From Paenibacillus rigui (GTDB taxonomy: Bacteria > Bacillota > Bacilli > Paenibacillales > NBRC-103111): a DNA stretch of 64,000 bases. Shown here one piece after another: positions 32,799-44,234 of this stretch (position 1 is its first letter; the number at the start of each line of letters is the position of its first letter). Location: the NCBI RefSeq assembly GCF_002234615.1, contig NZ_NMQW01000004.1:28007-92006 (forward strand). The letters are read 5' to 3'. The notes under the pieces are model-generated. The model saw nothing but the letters and a program-made list of their open reading frames with translations. It had not been told where the DNA came from and ran no database searches. The translations under genes and the position numbers were made by a program.

Positions 32799-34847
32799 TC
32801 ATTCCACCATTATTTTACTTGCCAGCTGCGTTCTGGAGCGAATCCCTAGCTTGGCATAAATCGATTTCAAATGCTTCTTCACAGTGACCTCGCTTACAAA
32901 AAGCTTGCCTGCCACCTCCGCATTCGAGCAGCCGCTGACCACCCATTGTATGACTTCCTGCTCGCGAGACGTAAACTGCTTCATCAGCATGGTTTTGCGC
33001 GTCTCCTTCGGATCGGGAGCGGGGGCCGGCACCGCCTGTTTCCATTCCAGCCCCGCTTTGCGGAACAGCCCTTCGAGAAAACCGCGCAGCTTATTCCCCC
33101 TTGTATCAATCGCATAAGTATGGGTAATCGTGTTCCCGTCATAATTCGTATGCGTTGCTCCCTCTACAACCGAAAGACCCAATTCCGGGTAAACCCTTTG
33201 GGTAATTCGCGATGGAAATGGAGAACAGGCAAAAATACCTCCCGTACAAATATACGCATAAAGTAAATAAACGCCATGAGTCCGGGCCACCGGATTCATC
33301 AGATCGATAAAGTCCATCGTTCTCATAAACCAACCGGCCGGCCGTTCGCGCGGAACCAGCAATTGGGTCTTTTCTTCTGAGGTTAATGAAGCGAGATAAG
33401 GCCGTGCAATGGGATCTTGTTCAAGCCAAGGCACAGTTTGTGCATGGAGCGGGATAATGACAGCCAGTGCATGGATCCGCCCTTCCTTGTCCCGCAGCAG
33501 CTTGATGGATTCCGGGGCGAGGTCATACAGGACATCCATATCCAAGCCGTCAAAGTTATATTGGAGGGCTTCCACGGGATATTCTATAAGAAACTGTTCT
33601 CCGGTATCCGTATCGATTTCGATCCCATGGATACCTTCGTTACAGCCTTTACGCCATTCAATGTAGGCCATAACATCAGCAAAGGAGGATTCCGTCACCG
33701 ACTCCCAGTAAAGGGTACAATCCATGCTGGCGCTTGCAAGAGCCTTCAGAACTCTGACATCGGCGTGCCGGAATAATTCGCCCACCTCCCAAGCCATTTC
33801 CTTATACCCGGAGGATGCCAGCACAGCCTCGGCATAATATACTGCGCTGCGTTCCTTGTATCGATTAAAGAGACCAGGCGCTCTCTCTCGGAATTGATTG
33901 CTCGTAATTTCACTCATCAGGTCATGCAGCTGCCAGCCCTTCACGGATTGCTGTACAAAGGAAAGCGACTTCAGCCGCTCAAACACATGCAGGGAAACGT
34001 CCTTTTCCATGACAAAAGACAGCAGCTCCTGATTAAACCTGCGCAGCACGGATGCCGCTTCGACCACCGCTCTCAGTTCGTCGTCCGGCACCTCCTTCAA
34101 CCATAATGAAGCCACCTCCTGGAACCAATCGGAGCCGGATGTGATGACCGTTTCTTCACCATAGGATTGCGCTGCAACGGCTACGGACAAGGTCAACGGA
34201 TGGCCCTTGGACCTTCTCCATAAATATTCCATCCGTTCCTCTTCTCGAATGCCGCACAAGCTCGCATACTTCAGACAATCTTCCCGATTCAAATGCTGGA
34301 GGGGCAGCTGCCGAATCAGCTCCCGCCATGCCGGCGATAGAAGCCAGGGACCCTTCAGAGGATGCCGCCCTGCCAGCAATACAATCGTTCCGTCAGGAAG
34401 CCACGGAACAAAACGGTCTCTAAGCCACGCTTCCATGTCGATCATTTCTTCGAAGGTATCCAGAGCCAGCACGACCCGCTGCTCTCTCTCAAGCTGCGTA
34501 AGGGATTGTATGCAGCATTCCCTCTCATCTTCCAAACCATCAGGATGCAGCCCGTCACCTTCTGCCCTCAGCTGCTTCAATAGTGCGGTGGAAAAACCGG
34601 CCTCCGTATGGACAAAATCACGGCTGTCGAGTCGAACGAAACAGGCCCCCTTTTCCTCCGCAATCCCGTGAAATAAGCGAAGCAGCGTACTTTTCCCCAC
34701 ACCACCGGTACCATAAATATGCAATATTCGAACATGTTTTATGGCTGCTTGTTCTTCCATAACCTGTTGAAATTGTTGAAGCTCGTTCTCCCGTCCTACG
34801 AAAAACTGCTTTTCCCTTTGAGTGAGACCATTGAATTCAAGGACCAT
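32799..34847 (-). CDS. STAND-type ATPase regulator with LuxR C-terminal HTH (MalT-like)
   Basis: A 682-residue protein. Residues 1-250 form a STAND/NACHT-type ATPase: Walker A IYGTGGVGKSTLLRLF near residues 43-58, Walker B RVVLALDTFEEM, and a sensor-like GTIVLLAGRHPL. A middle part of roughly 350 residues has no clear repeats. The C-terminus is a LuxR HTH (LTSREQEVIQWVVSGCSNAEVAGKLF, VSEVTVKKHLKSIYAKLGI). ATG 34847 follows AGGGAGAG. Such proteins switch on genes when a ligand drives ATP-dependent assembly. The neighbouring P450 is a candidate target. Confidence 0.88.
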   Translation of the reverse strand: MVLEFNGLTQREKQFFVGRENELQQFQQVMEEQAAIKHVRILHIYGTGGVGKSTLLRLFHGIAEEKGACFVRLDSRDFVHTEAGFSTALLKQLRAEGDGLHPDGLEDERECCIQSLTQLEREQRVVLALDTFEEMIDMEAWLRDRFVPWLPDGTIVLLAGRHPLKGPWLLSPAWRELIRQLPLQHLNREDCLKYASLCGIREEERMEYLWRRSKGHPLTLSVAVAAQSYGEETVITSGSDWFQEVASLWLKEVPDDELRAVVEAASVLRRFNQELLSFVMEKDVSLHVFERLKSLSFVQQSVKGWQLHDLMSEITSNQFRERAPGLFNRYKERSAVYYAEAVLASSGYKEMAWEVGELFRHADVRVLKALASASMDCTLYWESVTESSFADVMAYIEWRKGCNEGIHGIEIDTDTGEQFLIEYPVEALQYNFDGLDMDVLYDLAPESIKLLRDKEGRIHALAVIIPLHAQTVPWLEQDPIARPYLASLTSEEKTQLLVPRERPAGWFMRTMDFIDLMNPVARTHGVYLLYAYICTGGIFACSPFPSRITQRVYPELGLSVVEGATHTNYDGNTITHTYAIDTRGNKLRGFLEGLFRKAGLEWKQAVPAPAPDPKETRKTMLMKQFTSREQEVIQWVVSGCSNAEVAGKLFVSEVTVKKHLKSIYAKLGIRSRTQLASKIMVE

Positions 34848-35009
34848 CGCGAACTCTCCCTATGCTTATTCCAGATATAAATGCAGATCATGGGCAATCT
34901 ATCAATTGGTTCTCCTCTGATCATAGCAAATAAAAAGAAATCGGCCCCCCACGATTTTGGTATGATTCAATAGAACGTTGACAATAATCCAGTTGAAAGG
35001 ATGATACAT

Positions 35010-35420
35010 ATGGCAAAGTACACTACTTATATCTTCTCGGAGGACGCAAGGGCCCAAGCCGAGTTTTACACACAGGCGCTCGGTGGAGAAATCCAATCCA
35101 TCATGACCCACGGACAGCTTCCGGATTCCCGCGAGGAATGGAAGGACAAGGTCATGCATTTAAGCCTCGTTGCGGCAGGAGTTACCTTCTTCATGTCCGA
35201 CTCCGTATTTCAACCTGTTCAACACGGAAATGCTATTAACTTATGTCTCGAATATGCGACGGACGCGGAAGCCTATGAAGCCTTCGACAAGCTTGCGGAG
35301 GGCGGCCAAGTGAAGGATGCGCTCAAGCCGGCATTTTGGGGTTCCCTGTTCGGACTGCTGGAGGACAAATACGGCGTCACCTGGATGATTACTACTGAAG
35401 CGAAGCCGGTTCAAAGCTAG
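35010..35420 (+). CDS. VOC/PhnB-like glyoxalase-fold protein
   Basis: A 136-residue vicinal-oxygen-chelate protein of the PhnB/3-demethylubiquinone-like group: YTTYIFSEDARAQAEFYTQALGGEI, VMHLSLVAAGVTFFMSD, NAINLCLEYATD and FGLLEDKYGVTWMI. ATG 35010 has GAAAGG nine bases upstream; the ATG at 35001 touches the ribosome binding site. Function unknown. Confidence 0.88.
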   Translation: MAKYTTYIFSEDARAQAEFYTQALGGEIQSIMTHGQLPDSREEWKDKVMHLSLVAAGVTFFMSDSVFQPVQHGNAINLCLEYATDAEAYEAFDKLAEGGQVKDALKPAFWGSLFGLLEDKYGVTWMITTEAKPVQS

Positions 35421-35473
35421 ACAGAAAAAAGTTGCTGCTTGACGAGACAAATCGCTTCCCACTTCATACAAGA

Positions 35474-35505
35474 CCCTGCGCTTCTTCCGAAGGCGCAGGG
35501 TTTTT
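35474..35505 (+). terminator. Terminator of the VOC gene
   Basis: CCCTGCGC and GCGCAGGG form a perfect stem with an inner CTTC/GAAG pairing, followed by five T. Confidence 0.9.
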
Positions 35506-35580
35506 AGCATGAAGGGCCATCGCAACTCATAAGCTGCTTCCCTTCTGTTGTCGAAGCACGGAGTCCGCTCCAGCAGCAGA

Positions 35581-36177
35581 CTAAGGGGCCGGCACTGCAG
35601 TTGAAGCACCTGCGGGGGCCGAGGCTGCAGCAGGTTCCTCCACAGGCGGCTTCGACGGGGCCGCCAGCTCAAATCGTTTGTTCTCATTCACTGTGATGGC
35701 TTCCTTCTGGCCGTTTATGCTGACCCAGCCCTGGGCAAGCAGCGATGCCTCGCCGGAGTTAACGACGACTTTGCCCAAATATACCCGCTCGGCACAAGTT
35801 TTGTGATTACCGAAATTAATGTGATACAGGCCTGTCGCATGTGCCTTCAGGGCAGCAGGCTTGCTTGGGACGATCGTGGAGCCGATATCCCGGTACGAGG
35901 AGCCCTCCGACGTGAACTCGGTTCCGTCCTGATTGTATAAATACAGGGTGATATCCGCCTCGGCTTCCCCGGCATTGGCCACCTGCAAAGAGAAGTCATG
36001 CGATTCCTCCGCACTGCAGTAGCTATTGGCCGGTATTTGGAAGGCCATCGCTTGCGGAGCTGTCTGCTCCCGGGATAGCCCTGCTGCTGCGGGACTCTCT
36101 ACCGCCCCGGCCGGGACAATAAACATCAAACTTAGCGCGATCGTGGGAAGGATCATTTTTTTAATAGGGTTGGTCAT
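35581..36177 (-). CDS. Exported protein of unknown function
   Basis: A 198-residue protein with an N-terminal signal peptide (KKMILPTIALSLMFIVPAGAVES). The mature part contains NSYCSAEESHDFSLQVANAGEAEADITLYLYNQDG, an Ig-like or CARDB-like strand pattern, with a second cysteine in GNHKTCAERV, and ends in a proline/alanine-rich tail. The two cysteines may form a disulfide. No family recognised; ATG 36177 or 36180, both after AGGAG. Confidence 0.8.
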   Translation of the reverse strand: MTNPIKKMILPTIALSLMFIVPAGAVESPAAAGLSREQTAPQAMAFQIPANSYCSAEESHDFSLQVANAGEAEADITLYLYNQDGTEFTSEGSSYRDIGSTIVPSKPAALKAHATGLYHINFGNHKTCAERVYLGKVVVNSGEASLLAQGWVSINGQKEAITVNENKRFELAAPSKPPVEEPAAASAPAGASTAVPAP

Positions 36178-36310
36178 CATCAATTCTCCTGATTGGTTAG
36201 TTTCGTACGACCAGATCTGCCTGGCGCCTATTAATTATAGACGCACAACGTTCCTAATTGTTTCCTTCGGACAAATCCTAATTTGAGCCCGGGACAATGT
36301 TCTCCTTCCG

Positions 36311-36345
36311 CGGTTGGGTCGATCCGGACTCAGCCGCTTTTTTTA
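36311..36345 (+). terminator. Orphan terminator / candidate attenuator upstream of the PBP genes
   Basis: GCGGTTGGGTC (36311-36321) and GACTCAGCCGC (36328-36338) form an 11-base stem with two wobbles, followed by seven T. No plus-strand gene lies within 850 bases upstream, and the VOC gene has its own terminator. It therefore ends either a small RNA starting near 36200-36290 or the leader of the PBP transcript. The rest of the 36178-36504 gap shows nothing firm. Confidence 0.7.
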
Positions 36346-36504
36346 TATAGAAACCGTCTGCAACAATATCGAATTCCGACCCGTTATAGGAATATAATGG
36401 AAGTAATAAAGTCTGATCAAGAACTTGATAAACATTTCACCACAAGAGTCATTCCCATGGTAAACTAACTATAGCATCCTCATATACAAGGAGTAGAACG
36501 AAGC

Positions 36505-36642
36505 ATGTCAGCGAAATCCGAATGGAAAAGCACGCGGAAGCGGCGGGATTGGCGTGCAGTGACCGTCACTGTACTTTTAGGTTTTTTGACAGCCATTGTG
36601 CTATGGACAGGTATAATTTGGATCGGATTAAAGATGGAGTAG
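36505..36642 (+). CDS. Small single-pass membrane protein upstream of the PBP
   Basis: A 45-residue ORF: a basic N-terminus (SAKSEWKSTRKRRDW), one hydrophobic helix (VTVTVLLGFLTAIVLWTGIIWIG) and a short tail. AAGGAG stands 12 bases before ATG 36505, slightly long. It ends 18 bases before the PBP start, so the two are co-transcribed. DNA-directed partner or regulator of the PBP is a guess. Confidence 0.7.
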   Translation: MSAKSEWKSTRKRRDWRAVTVTVLLGFLTAIVLWTGIIWIGLKME

Positions 36643-36660
36643 ATTGAGGAGTGGGAGACG

Positions 36661-38700
36661 GTGGGAGGCGGCTTTTTTCGTTACTCGGAGGATCAGACCG
36701 AGAAGCAGGCAATTCGGAAGCGCAGGCATTTTTCGATTCGATTGAATTTGTTCTTTTTCATTACTTTTATGCTGTTCTCCGTGTTGATTGTTCGTTTGGC
36801 GATTCTGCAATTCGTTGAGGGGAAATACCTTAAAGAAGTGGAGAATCAGGTTTCCAACAGCGACAGCCCCATTGCTCCGATTCGGGGAACCATTTATGAC
36901 CGCACAGGCTATGCGATTGCGCAGTCGAGATCGATGCAATCCCTCTATTACCGCGTAGAGGGCCGCGCTACGAACCGTGACGAAATTATCGAGCTGGCCA
37001 AGACGCTCGAAGGGATTTTCGCCAAATACGGCAAGCAGCCTCAAATGAAGCCGCTCACCGCCGCGGAAATTCTCAAGCTGATGGACGTCGGGTTCGATAT
37101 GGATAAGGTGAAGACCAAGGAGCCGAGTTATTTCTATGTTCCCCGCCGAATCAAAGCGGATCTGTCCCGGGACGAGATTGCTTATTTGTCGGAGCACCGG
37201 GATCAGCTGAAGGGGATCGAAATTTTCGAGGACAGCATCCGGCTGTACGACTCCCAGACGATATCGGCCCAGCTGGTCGGCTATATGAAACGGTTCAGCG
37301 CCGCCCGCAACCCGGTATCCGGCCTGGAATATTACCGCAGCAAGACCGATGAATATCTGGATGTGGAGGACGTCGGCTTCGACGGTTTGGAGCTGATGTA
37401 CCAGGAAGAGCTGCGGGGCAAGAAGGGCCTGAAGCGCTACCCCGTCAATGCCGTGCAAAAAATCGTCGGCCCCGCCACGATCGTCCCGCCGGAGAAAGGT
37501 CATAATCTGTATTTGACCATCGATAAAAATATACAACTGGCCACGGAGCAGGCCATTATGGATCAATTAACCCTCATCCGCAACCGGAGCCTCGCCGGAG
37601 AATACGGCTATGCACCCAATGCGCGGTCCGGCTACGCGGTTGCGATGGAGGTCAAGACCGGCAAGATCGTGGCCATGGCCAGCATGCCCGATTACGACAC
37701 GAACACATGGACCGGCGGCATGAGCACCGAGGAATACAATCAAATCAAGCCTTTTATCAATAACGGGACGATTACTACCTCCTATCCCGACTATCCGGAA
37801 AAGGAGATTCCGAAGCATCCGTCTTCTCTGTTATATATGGGTTCGACCATCAAGCCGCTGACGATTCTCGTCGGCTTGAGCGAAGGCGTCATCACGCCGA
37901 ACAGCACCTATAACGATACGGGTTCGTTCTCCTTCGGCTTGAATAACAACGCCAAAATTTCGAACTCCGACGGCCACGCCTACGGACTGTTGAATCCGAT
38001 GACGGCGATTCAGAATTCGTCCAATACGTTCATGTCCGCCATGGTCGGCATTCCGCTCTATAACAAATACGGCGGCAAATCGAAGGTGATGGACGTCTGG
38101 GCCGAACATCTCGCGGGCTTCGGGCTTGGCATCAAAACCGGCAGCAACCTGCCGAACGAATATGAAGGCTCGAATGAGTTTTTCAAAAATGCCAAAACAA
38201 GCTCCCCCCAATCGGCCATGGTATATGCCTCCTGGGGACAGAACGAGAAGTACACGACGCTTCAGCTCGCACAGTATGCAGCGACGCTGGCAAGCCGCGG
38301 CAAGCGGATGCAGCCGCAGTTCGTGGAGAAAATTACGACATCGAACGGCCAGCTCGTTAAAGGCTACGAGCCGGTCCTGCTCAACGAGGTCAATTATCCC
38401 AAAAATTATTGGGATACGGTCATTCGGGGCATGAAGAGCGGCGCGGAAGGCATCGAGGAGCTTCCCTTCCAGGTTGCGCGCAAAACCGGAACGTCCACGC
38501 AGGACGTTCCCGGCGGAAGAGTCGATAACGGGGTGTTCATCTCGTTCGCCCCCGTCGATGACCCGGTTCTCGCCGTCGCCGTCGTCATTCCCGAGGGCCG
38601 GTTCGGTCGCTACAGCGCCTCCCCCGTCGCCGCCAAAATCTATCAGGCATACGATCAATATGTCGGCGGGCTGAGCAGCTCCGGCGGCAAGGCCAAGTAA
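36661..38700 (+). CDS. Class B penicillin-binding protein (PBP2-type transpeptidase)
   Basis: A 679-residue class B PBP. A cytosolic tail and one transmembrane helix (LNLFFFITFMLFSVLIVRLAIL) precede a PBP dimer domain (PIRGTIYDRTGYAIAQ). The transpeptidase has S395 in GSTIKP (SXXK), SSN in AIQNSSNTF, and K608-T-G-T. It cross-links peptidoglycan outside the membrane. The start is a GTG at 36661 with TGAGGAG upstream. There are no PASTA repeats. It resembles PBP2/PbpA or SpoVD-like elongation enzymes; the exact paralogue is unclear. Confidence 0.93.
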   Translation: MGGGFFRYSEDQTEKQAIRKRRHFSIRLNLFFFITFMLFSVLIVRLAILQFVEGKYLKEVENQVSNSDSPIAPIRGTIYDRTGYAIAQSRSMQSLYYRVEGRATNRDEIIELAKTLEGIFAKYGKQPQMKPLTAAEILKLMDVGFDMDKVKTKEPSYFYVPRRIKADLSRDEIAYLSEHRDQLKGIEIFEDSIRLYDSQTISAQLVGYMKRFSAARNPVSGLEYYRSKTDEYLDVEDVGFDGLELMYQEELRGKKGLKRYPVNAVQKIVGPATIVPPEKGHNLYLTIDKNIQLATEQAIMDQLTLIRNRSLAGEYGYAPNARSGYAVAMEVKTGKIVAMASMPDYDTNTWTGGMSTEEYNQIKPFINNGTITTSYPDYPEKEIPKHPSSLLYMGSTIKPLTILVGLSEGVITPNSTYNDTGSFSFGLNNNAKISNSDGHAYGLLNPMTAIQNSSNTFMSAMVGIPLYNKYGGKSKVMDVWAEHLAGFGLGIKTGSNLPNEYEGSNEFFKNAKTSSPQSAMVYASWGQNEKYTTLQLAQYAATLASRGKRMQPQFVEKITTSNGQLVKGYEPVLLNEVNYPKNYWDTVIRGMKSGAEGIEELPFQVARKTGTSTQDVPGGRVDNGVFISFAPVDDPVLAVAVVIPEGRFGRYSASPVAAKIYQAYDQYVGGLSSSGGKAK

Positions 38701-38865
38701 GCTTGCCGATCGGCGGCACAGGAGCTATGGATGTGTACGGATAGCCCTCCAGCACGGGGCAAGGCCAAGTATGTGATGGAGCATCGGAAATCGACACATG
38801 CTTAACTGCCAACGTGAGACGGATTCACCGTCTTAGGGGGCGCCATTCATGAGAAGTTAAACGAA

Positions 38866-38912
38866 CGGCTTCGCCGTCCCTCGAAGGACAGCGAAGCCGC
38901 TTTTTTTTTTTT
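38866..38912 (+). terminator. Terminator of the PBP operon
   Basis: CGGCTTCGC-CGTCC pairs with GGAC-A-GCGAAGCCG around CTCGAA, followed by eleven or more T. It is a very strong rho-independent terminator. Confidence 0.93.
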
Positions 38913-38919
38913 AACTCGT

Positions 38920-39897
38920 TTATACATGAAGCATAAGAATAATAATCGAGGTCAGGCTGAAGCACACATTAATGAGGCAGAGGAACATGACCACCTGCTT
39001 CGGGTTCAGACCGCTTGCGAGCAGCCGGTAATGTGCTTGACTGGCATCCGCTTGATAAATCGGCTTGCCGTTCAGCAGCCGCTTGAACACAACGAACAAG
39101 TTATCGAAGATCGGTACGCCCAAGGCTAGAATCGGAATAAATAGAGATAAGACCGTAGCTTGCTTGAATGCCCCGTTCAGCGCGATAACCGCAAGCATAA
39201 ATCCGATAAACGATGCGCCTGCATCCCCCATAAACACTTTGGCCGGCGGCTTGTTATAGCGTAAATAACCCAAGCCGGCGCCGACCAGCAGCATGGCCAT
39301 CATCGCCGAATCCGACTGCCCTTTGGCCAACGCCACAATGAACAGGGTTACGGCAGAGATCGTGGATAACCCGCCTGCCAGCCCATCCATCCCGTCAGAG
39401 AAATTAATTACCGTCGTCACGCCGAAGATCCAGGTGATCGTCAGCAGAAACTGCAGCCACGTCGGAAGTAAAAATTCCTGCCCGTTGAACGGGTTCGTAA
39501 AGCCATGAAACACAATGCCCGAGTTATATACAATGACCGCGGCCAATACTTGGATCACAAGCTTCGGCAGTGCGGATAATTCTTTGCCATGCGTCTTGTA
39601 CCAGTCATCCACCATGCCAATGCTTAAGATGAGAAGTCCACCCGCCATAATAGCCATCGATTGCCCCAGGTTGTCCCGAATAAAAATAAAGTACGTCACG
39701 ACAAATCCGGCAAAAATGGCAATGCCCGCCGTCAGAGGTATCGGTTCGCGGTGAATTTTACGCTCGACGTCCGGTCGGGGCTTGTCCACGAAATCAATCC
39801 GATAAGCGAGCTTGCGAAGCGGCGGTATCAGCAGAAATACGATCAAAAACGACAACAAGCCTGCAAAAAAGTATGAAATACCGGTCCCCTCCCCCAT
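38920..39897 (-). CDS. tagO: Undecaprenyl-phosphate N-acetylhexosamine-1-phosphate transferase (TagO/WecA type)
   Basis: A 325-residue polytopic enzyme of the MraY/WecA superfamily. Motifs are GIAIFAGFVVTYF, MVDDWYKTHGKELSA (the DDxxD region), NFSDGMDGLAGG and VFMGDAGASFIGFMLA, and the HYRLL loop (AHYRLLASGLNPKQ) of the TagO/WecA branch. It transfers GlcNAc-1-phosphate to undecaprenyl phosphate to begin teichoic acid or other wall polymers. The start is uncertain: ATG 39897 is preferred because a TATAAT at about 39980 places transcription start close to the upstream ATG 39969. Confidence 0.9.
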   Translation of the reverse strand: MGEGTGISYFFAGLLSFLIVFLLIPPLRKLAYRIDFVDKPRPDVERKIHREPIPLTAGIAIFAGFVVTYFIFIRDNLGQSMAIMAGGLLILSIGMVDDWYKTHGKELSALPKLVIQVLAAVIVYNSGIVFHGFTNPFNGQEFLLPTWLQFLLTITWIFGVTTVINFSDGMDGLAGGLSTISAVTLFIVALAKGQSDSAMMAMLLVGAGLGYLRYNKPPAKVFMGDAGASFIGFMLAVIALNGAFKQATVLSLFIPILALGVPIFDNLFVVFKRLLNGKPIYQADASQAHYRLLASGLNPKQVVMFLCLINVCFSLTSIIILMLHV

Positions 39898-40052
39898 CTT
39901 GTAAAAAGTGGTGTTGTCCGCAGCGCCGTCACACTGCAAAATGCGAGGTATGTAAACAATCTGCGACATCTCCCATTATATCATAGCCATCGGGACAGAA
40001 CACCCATCGAGCCATGACGCAACGCTGACGCTGCAATGAAAACCTCATGTTT

Positions 40053-40078
40053 GTTTCATTCCTGTACAGAAGGGGTAC
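40053..40078 (+). promoter_or_regulatory. SigB-type promoter of the GlsB-YtxH pair
   Basis: GTTTCA (40053-40058), 14 bases, GGGTAC (40073-40078). This fits the SigB pattern GTTTAA-N12-15-GGGWAW with one mismatch in the -35 and one in the -10. sigB is encoded 4 kb downstream. Confidence 0.72.
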
Positions 40079-40122
40079 TTAATAACAAGCAACATATGAA
40101 TCCATAAGGGAGCGTGATGACA

Positions 40123-40386
40123 ATGATCGGCTTGCTGATAACTATCATCATGGCTATCGTCATCGGGGCTATCGGATCGGCCATAGCACCTGGCGGTATG
40201 CCCGGAGGCATTCTCGGCGCTATGATTGCCGGATTCGTAGGGGCTTGGCTTGGCGCCCTGCTGCTGGGGAACTGGGGACCGGTCATCGGAGGCTTCTCCG
40301 TTGTACCCGCTATTGTCGGGGCCGTGATTTTCGTTCTTCTGCTGACCTTGCTTGCCCGAATGTTAAACAACCGGCCGTCAGCCTAG
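40123..40386 (+). CDS. GlsB/YeaQ/YmgE-family stress membrane protein
   Basis: An 87-residue transglycosylase-associated protein with three hydrophobic helices and the glycine-rich hallmark GAIGSAIAPGGMPGGILGAMIAGFVGAWLG. The start is ATG 40123 or 40117, both after GGGAG. It sits behind a SigB-type promoter, as general-stress members of this family often do. Role in envelope stress; mechanism unknown. Confidence 0.88.
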   Translation: MIGLLITIIMAIVIGAIGSAIAPGGMPGGILGAMIAGFVGAWLGALLLGNWGPVIGGFSVVPAIVGAVIFVLLLTLLARMLNNRPSA

Positions 40387-40437
40387 CTTGGAAGAATCAT
40401 GGAAATTGTAACTTAACCTATAAAGGAGCGATGGAAC

Positions 40438-40872
40438 ATGACGACTACAACGACGGAAACCAAACGAAACGATATGCTGCTCGGAACCCTTATCGGGGGT
40501 GCCGCTGGAGCACTGATCGCCCTCTTGTTAGCGCCCAAATCAGGACGCGAGCTCAGGGGCGATCTAGTCGAGAAGGTGCAGACGCTGCAGGCCAAAGGCC
40601 AGGAGTGGTGTGAGGCGGCTAGGCAGATGGCGGCTGAAGGGGTAAAAACCGTCAGCACAAAAAGCACCGACCTGCTGGATAAGGCGCACGACGTCGCAGA
40701 TCAGGTCGTCCAAAGCGCACGCAAGGCTGCGGATCAGGCTGCGGACTCTGCGCATCGCGCAGCGGACCAAGCCGAGCAGACGCTGAACCGCGCGGCGGAT
40801 AAAGCATCCGATACGGCACACGATGCCATGGATCGGATGAAGCAATTAAGCCCCTCGGACAAGATTCAGTAA
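40438..40872 (+). CDS. YtxH-domain general stress protein
   Basis: A 144-residue protein. The N-terminal YtxH signature (NDMLLGTLIGGAAGALIALLLAPKSGRELR) holds one hydrophobic helix. The rest is an amphipathic alanine-rich helical repeat (KAADQAADSAHRAADQAEQTLNRAADKASDTA), as in LEA-like stress proteins. It is 51 bases downstream of the GlsB gene and probably in the same SigB operon. ATG 40438 has AAGGAGCG upstream. Confidence 0.88.
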   Translation: MTTTTTETKRNDMLLGTLIGGAAGALIALLLAPKSGRELRGDLVEKVQTLQAKGQEWCEAARQMAAEGVKTVSTKSTDLLDKAHDVADQVVQSARKAADQAADSAHRAADQAEQTLNRAADKASDTAHDAMDRMKQLSPSDKIQ

Positions 40873-40914
40873 TACACTGGTAAAGTGACGTCCACAAGAG
40901 GGGCGTTCATCCAA

Positions 40915-40955
40915 AGCGGTACCTGCGATGTGAACCGGCGCAGGTGCCGCTTTTT
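40915..40955 (+). terminator. Terminator of the GlsB-YtxH operon
   Basis: AGCGGTACCTGCG pairs with CGCAGGTGCCGCT (one wobble), followed by five T. Confidence 0.9.
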
Positions 40956-40985
40956 CGGCAGGGCAGGACCCTGACATCCTCATTT

Positions 40986-43598
<2,613 letters not shown>

Positions 43599-43698
43599 CT
43601 AACTATGAAATTGAGAAAACATTTGACAAGAGATTACCGGTGTGGTACATTTAGAATATAAGATGCAATAAATGTGTCATGCTAATAAAAACAGTCGT

Positions 43699-43733
43699 AA
43701 ACAGATTATATCATCGTGTCTGTTTATACGCAA
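43699..43733 (-). promoter_or_regulatory. SigA-type promoter of rph with an inverted repeat across the -10
   Basis: On the minus strand TTGCGT (43733-43728) and TATAAT (43710-43705) are 17 bases apart. AAACAGA and TCTGTTT (43699-43705 and 43719-43725) form a 7-base inverted repeat that brackets the -10, a likely repressor operator. The transcript leader of about 110 bases shows no further clear structure. Confidence 0.72.
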
Positions 43734-43741
43734 TATGAAAG

Positions 43742-43770
43742 AACCTGGCAAAGCTGCCCAGGTTCTTTTT
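43742..43770. terminator. Hairpin between rph promoter and the hypothetical gene at 43785
   Basis: AACCTGG and CCAGGTT form a 7-base stem with an inner GC/GC pair. The long T run (six) is on the plus side, whereas the gene ending here is on the minus strand, where only TTCTTTC follows. It may act weakly in both directions. Confidence 0.5.
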
Positions 43771-43784
43771 TGATTTCCCGCCAT

Positions 43785-44105
43785 CTAACCTCGTAGTAGT
43801 ACGACTAATCTTTCCGGAGATGTACCTTCCTGCAGCAAGGTACCGATATGCAGCTTCGGACGTTCCGGTTTTACGAAATGGCCGTTTTCCAAATAATAGC
43901 CCCTTTCTTTGGCTGCTGCATGAAGCTTGCAGAATAACTCGGCGGCCTGAATGGCCTCATGCACATCGGAAAACGTTTCCAATACATTGCCTGTGCCCAG
44001 TGGATTATTAGTCACGGCCTGAATGGTAACCTGATACGTATTCGCCTCCGTCTGACGAACTGAAACTTCACTTCCCTCACAGGGGATCGTATGTTTAACC
44101 GTCAT
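43785..44105 (-). CDS. Hypothetical protein downstream of sigB
   Basis: A 106-residue protein I do not recognise. It is hydrophilic, with VSVRQTEANTYQVTIQAVTNN, a helix with FSDVHEAIQAAELFCKLHAAAKERGYY, and a C-terminal LHIGTLLQEG. ATG 44105 has GGCGGTGG upstream; the frame remains open to 44165 without a ribosome binding site. It lies 129 bases after the sigB stop on the same strand and could be part of the SigB transcript. Confidence 0.6.
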   Translation of the reverse strand: MTVKHTIPCEGSEVSVRQTEANTYQVTIQAVTNNPLGTGNVLETFSDVHEAIQAAELFCKLHAAAKERGYYLENGHFVKPERPKLHIGTLLQEGTSPERLVVLLRG

Positions 44106-44234
44106 GTCCGCCACCGCCTTTTCAATTGGATGATGAAGCTGATGATTACTGGTTATAATCTTCATTACCCGTACGGCGCAGCTTTGAAACGAATGCCGGT
44201 CGCTGAATCCGGGGATTCCACTCGAACCCCCGGA

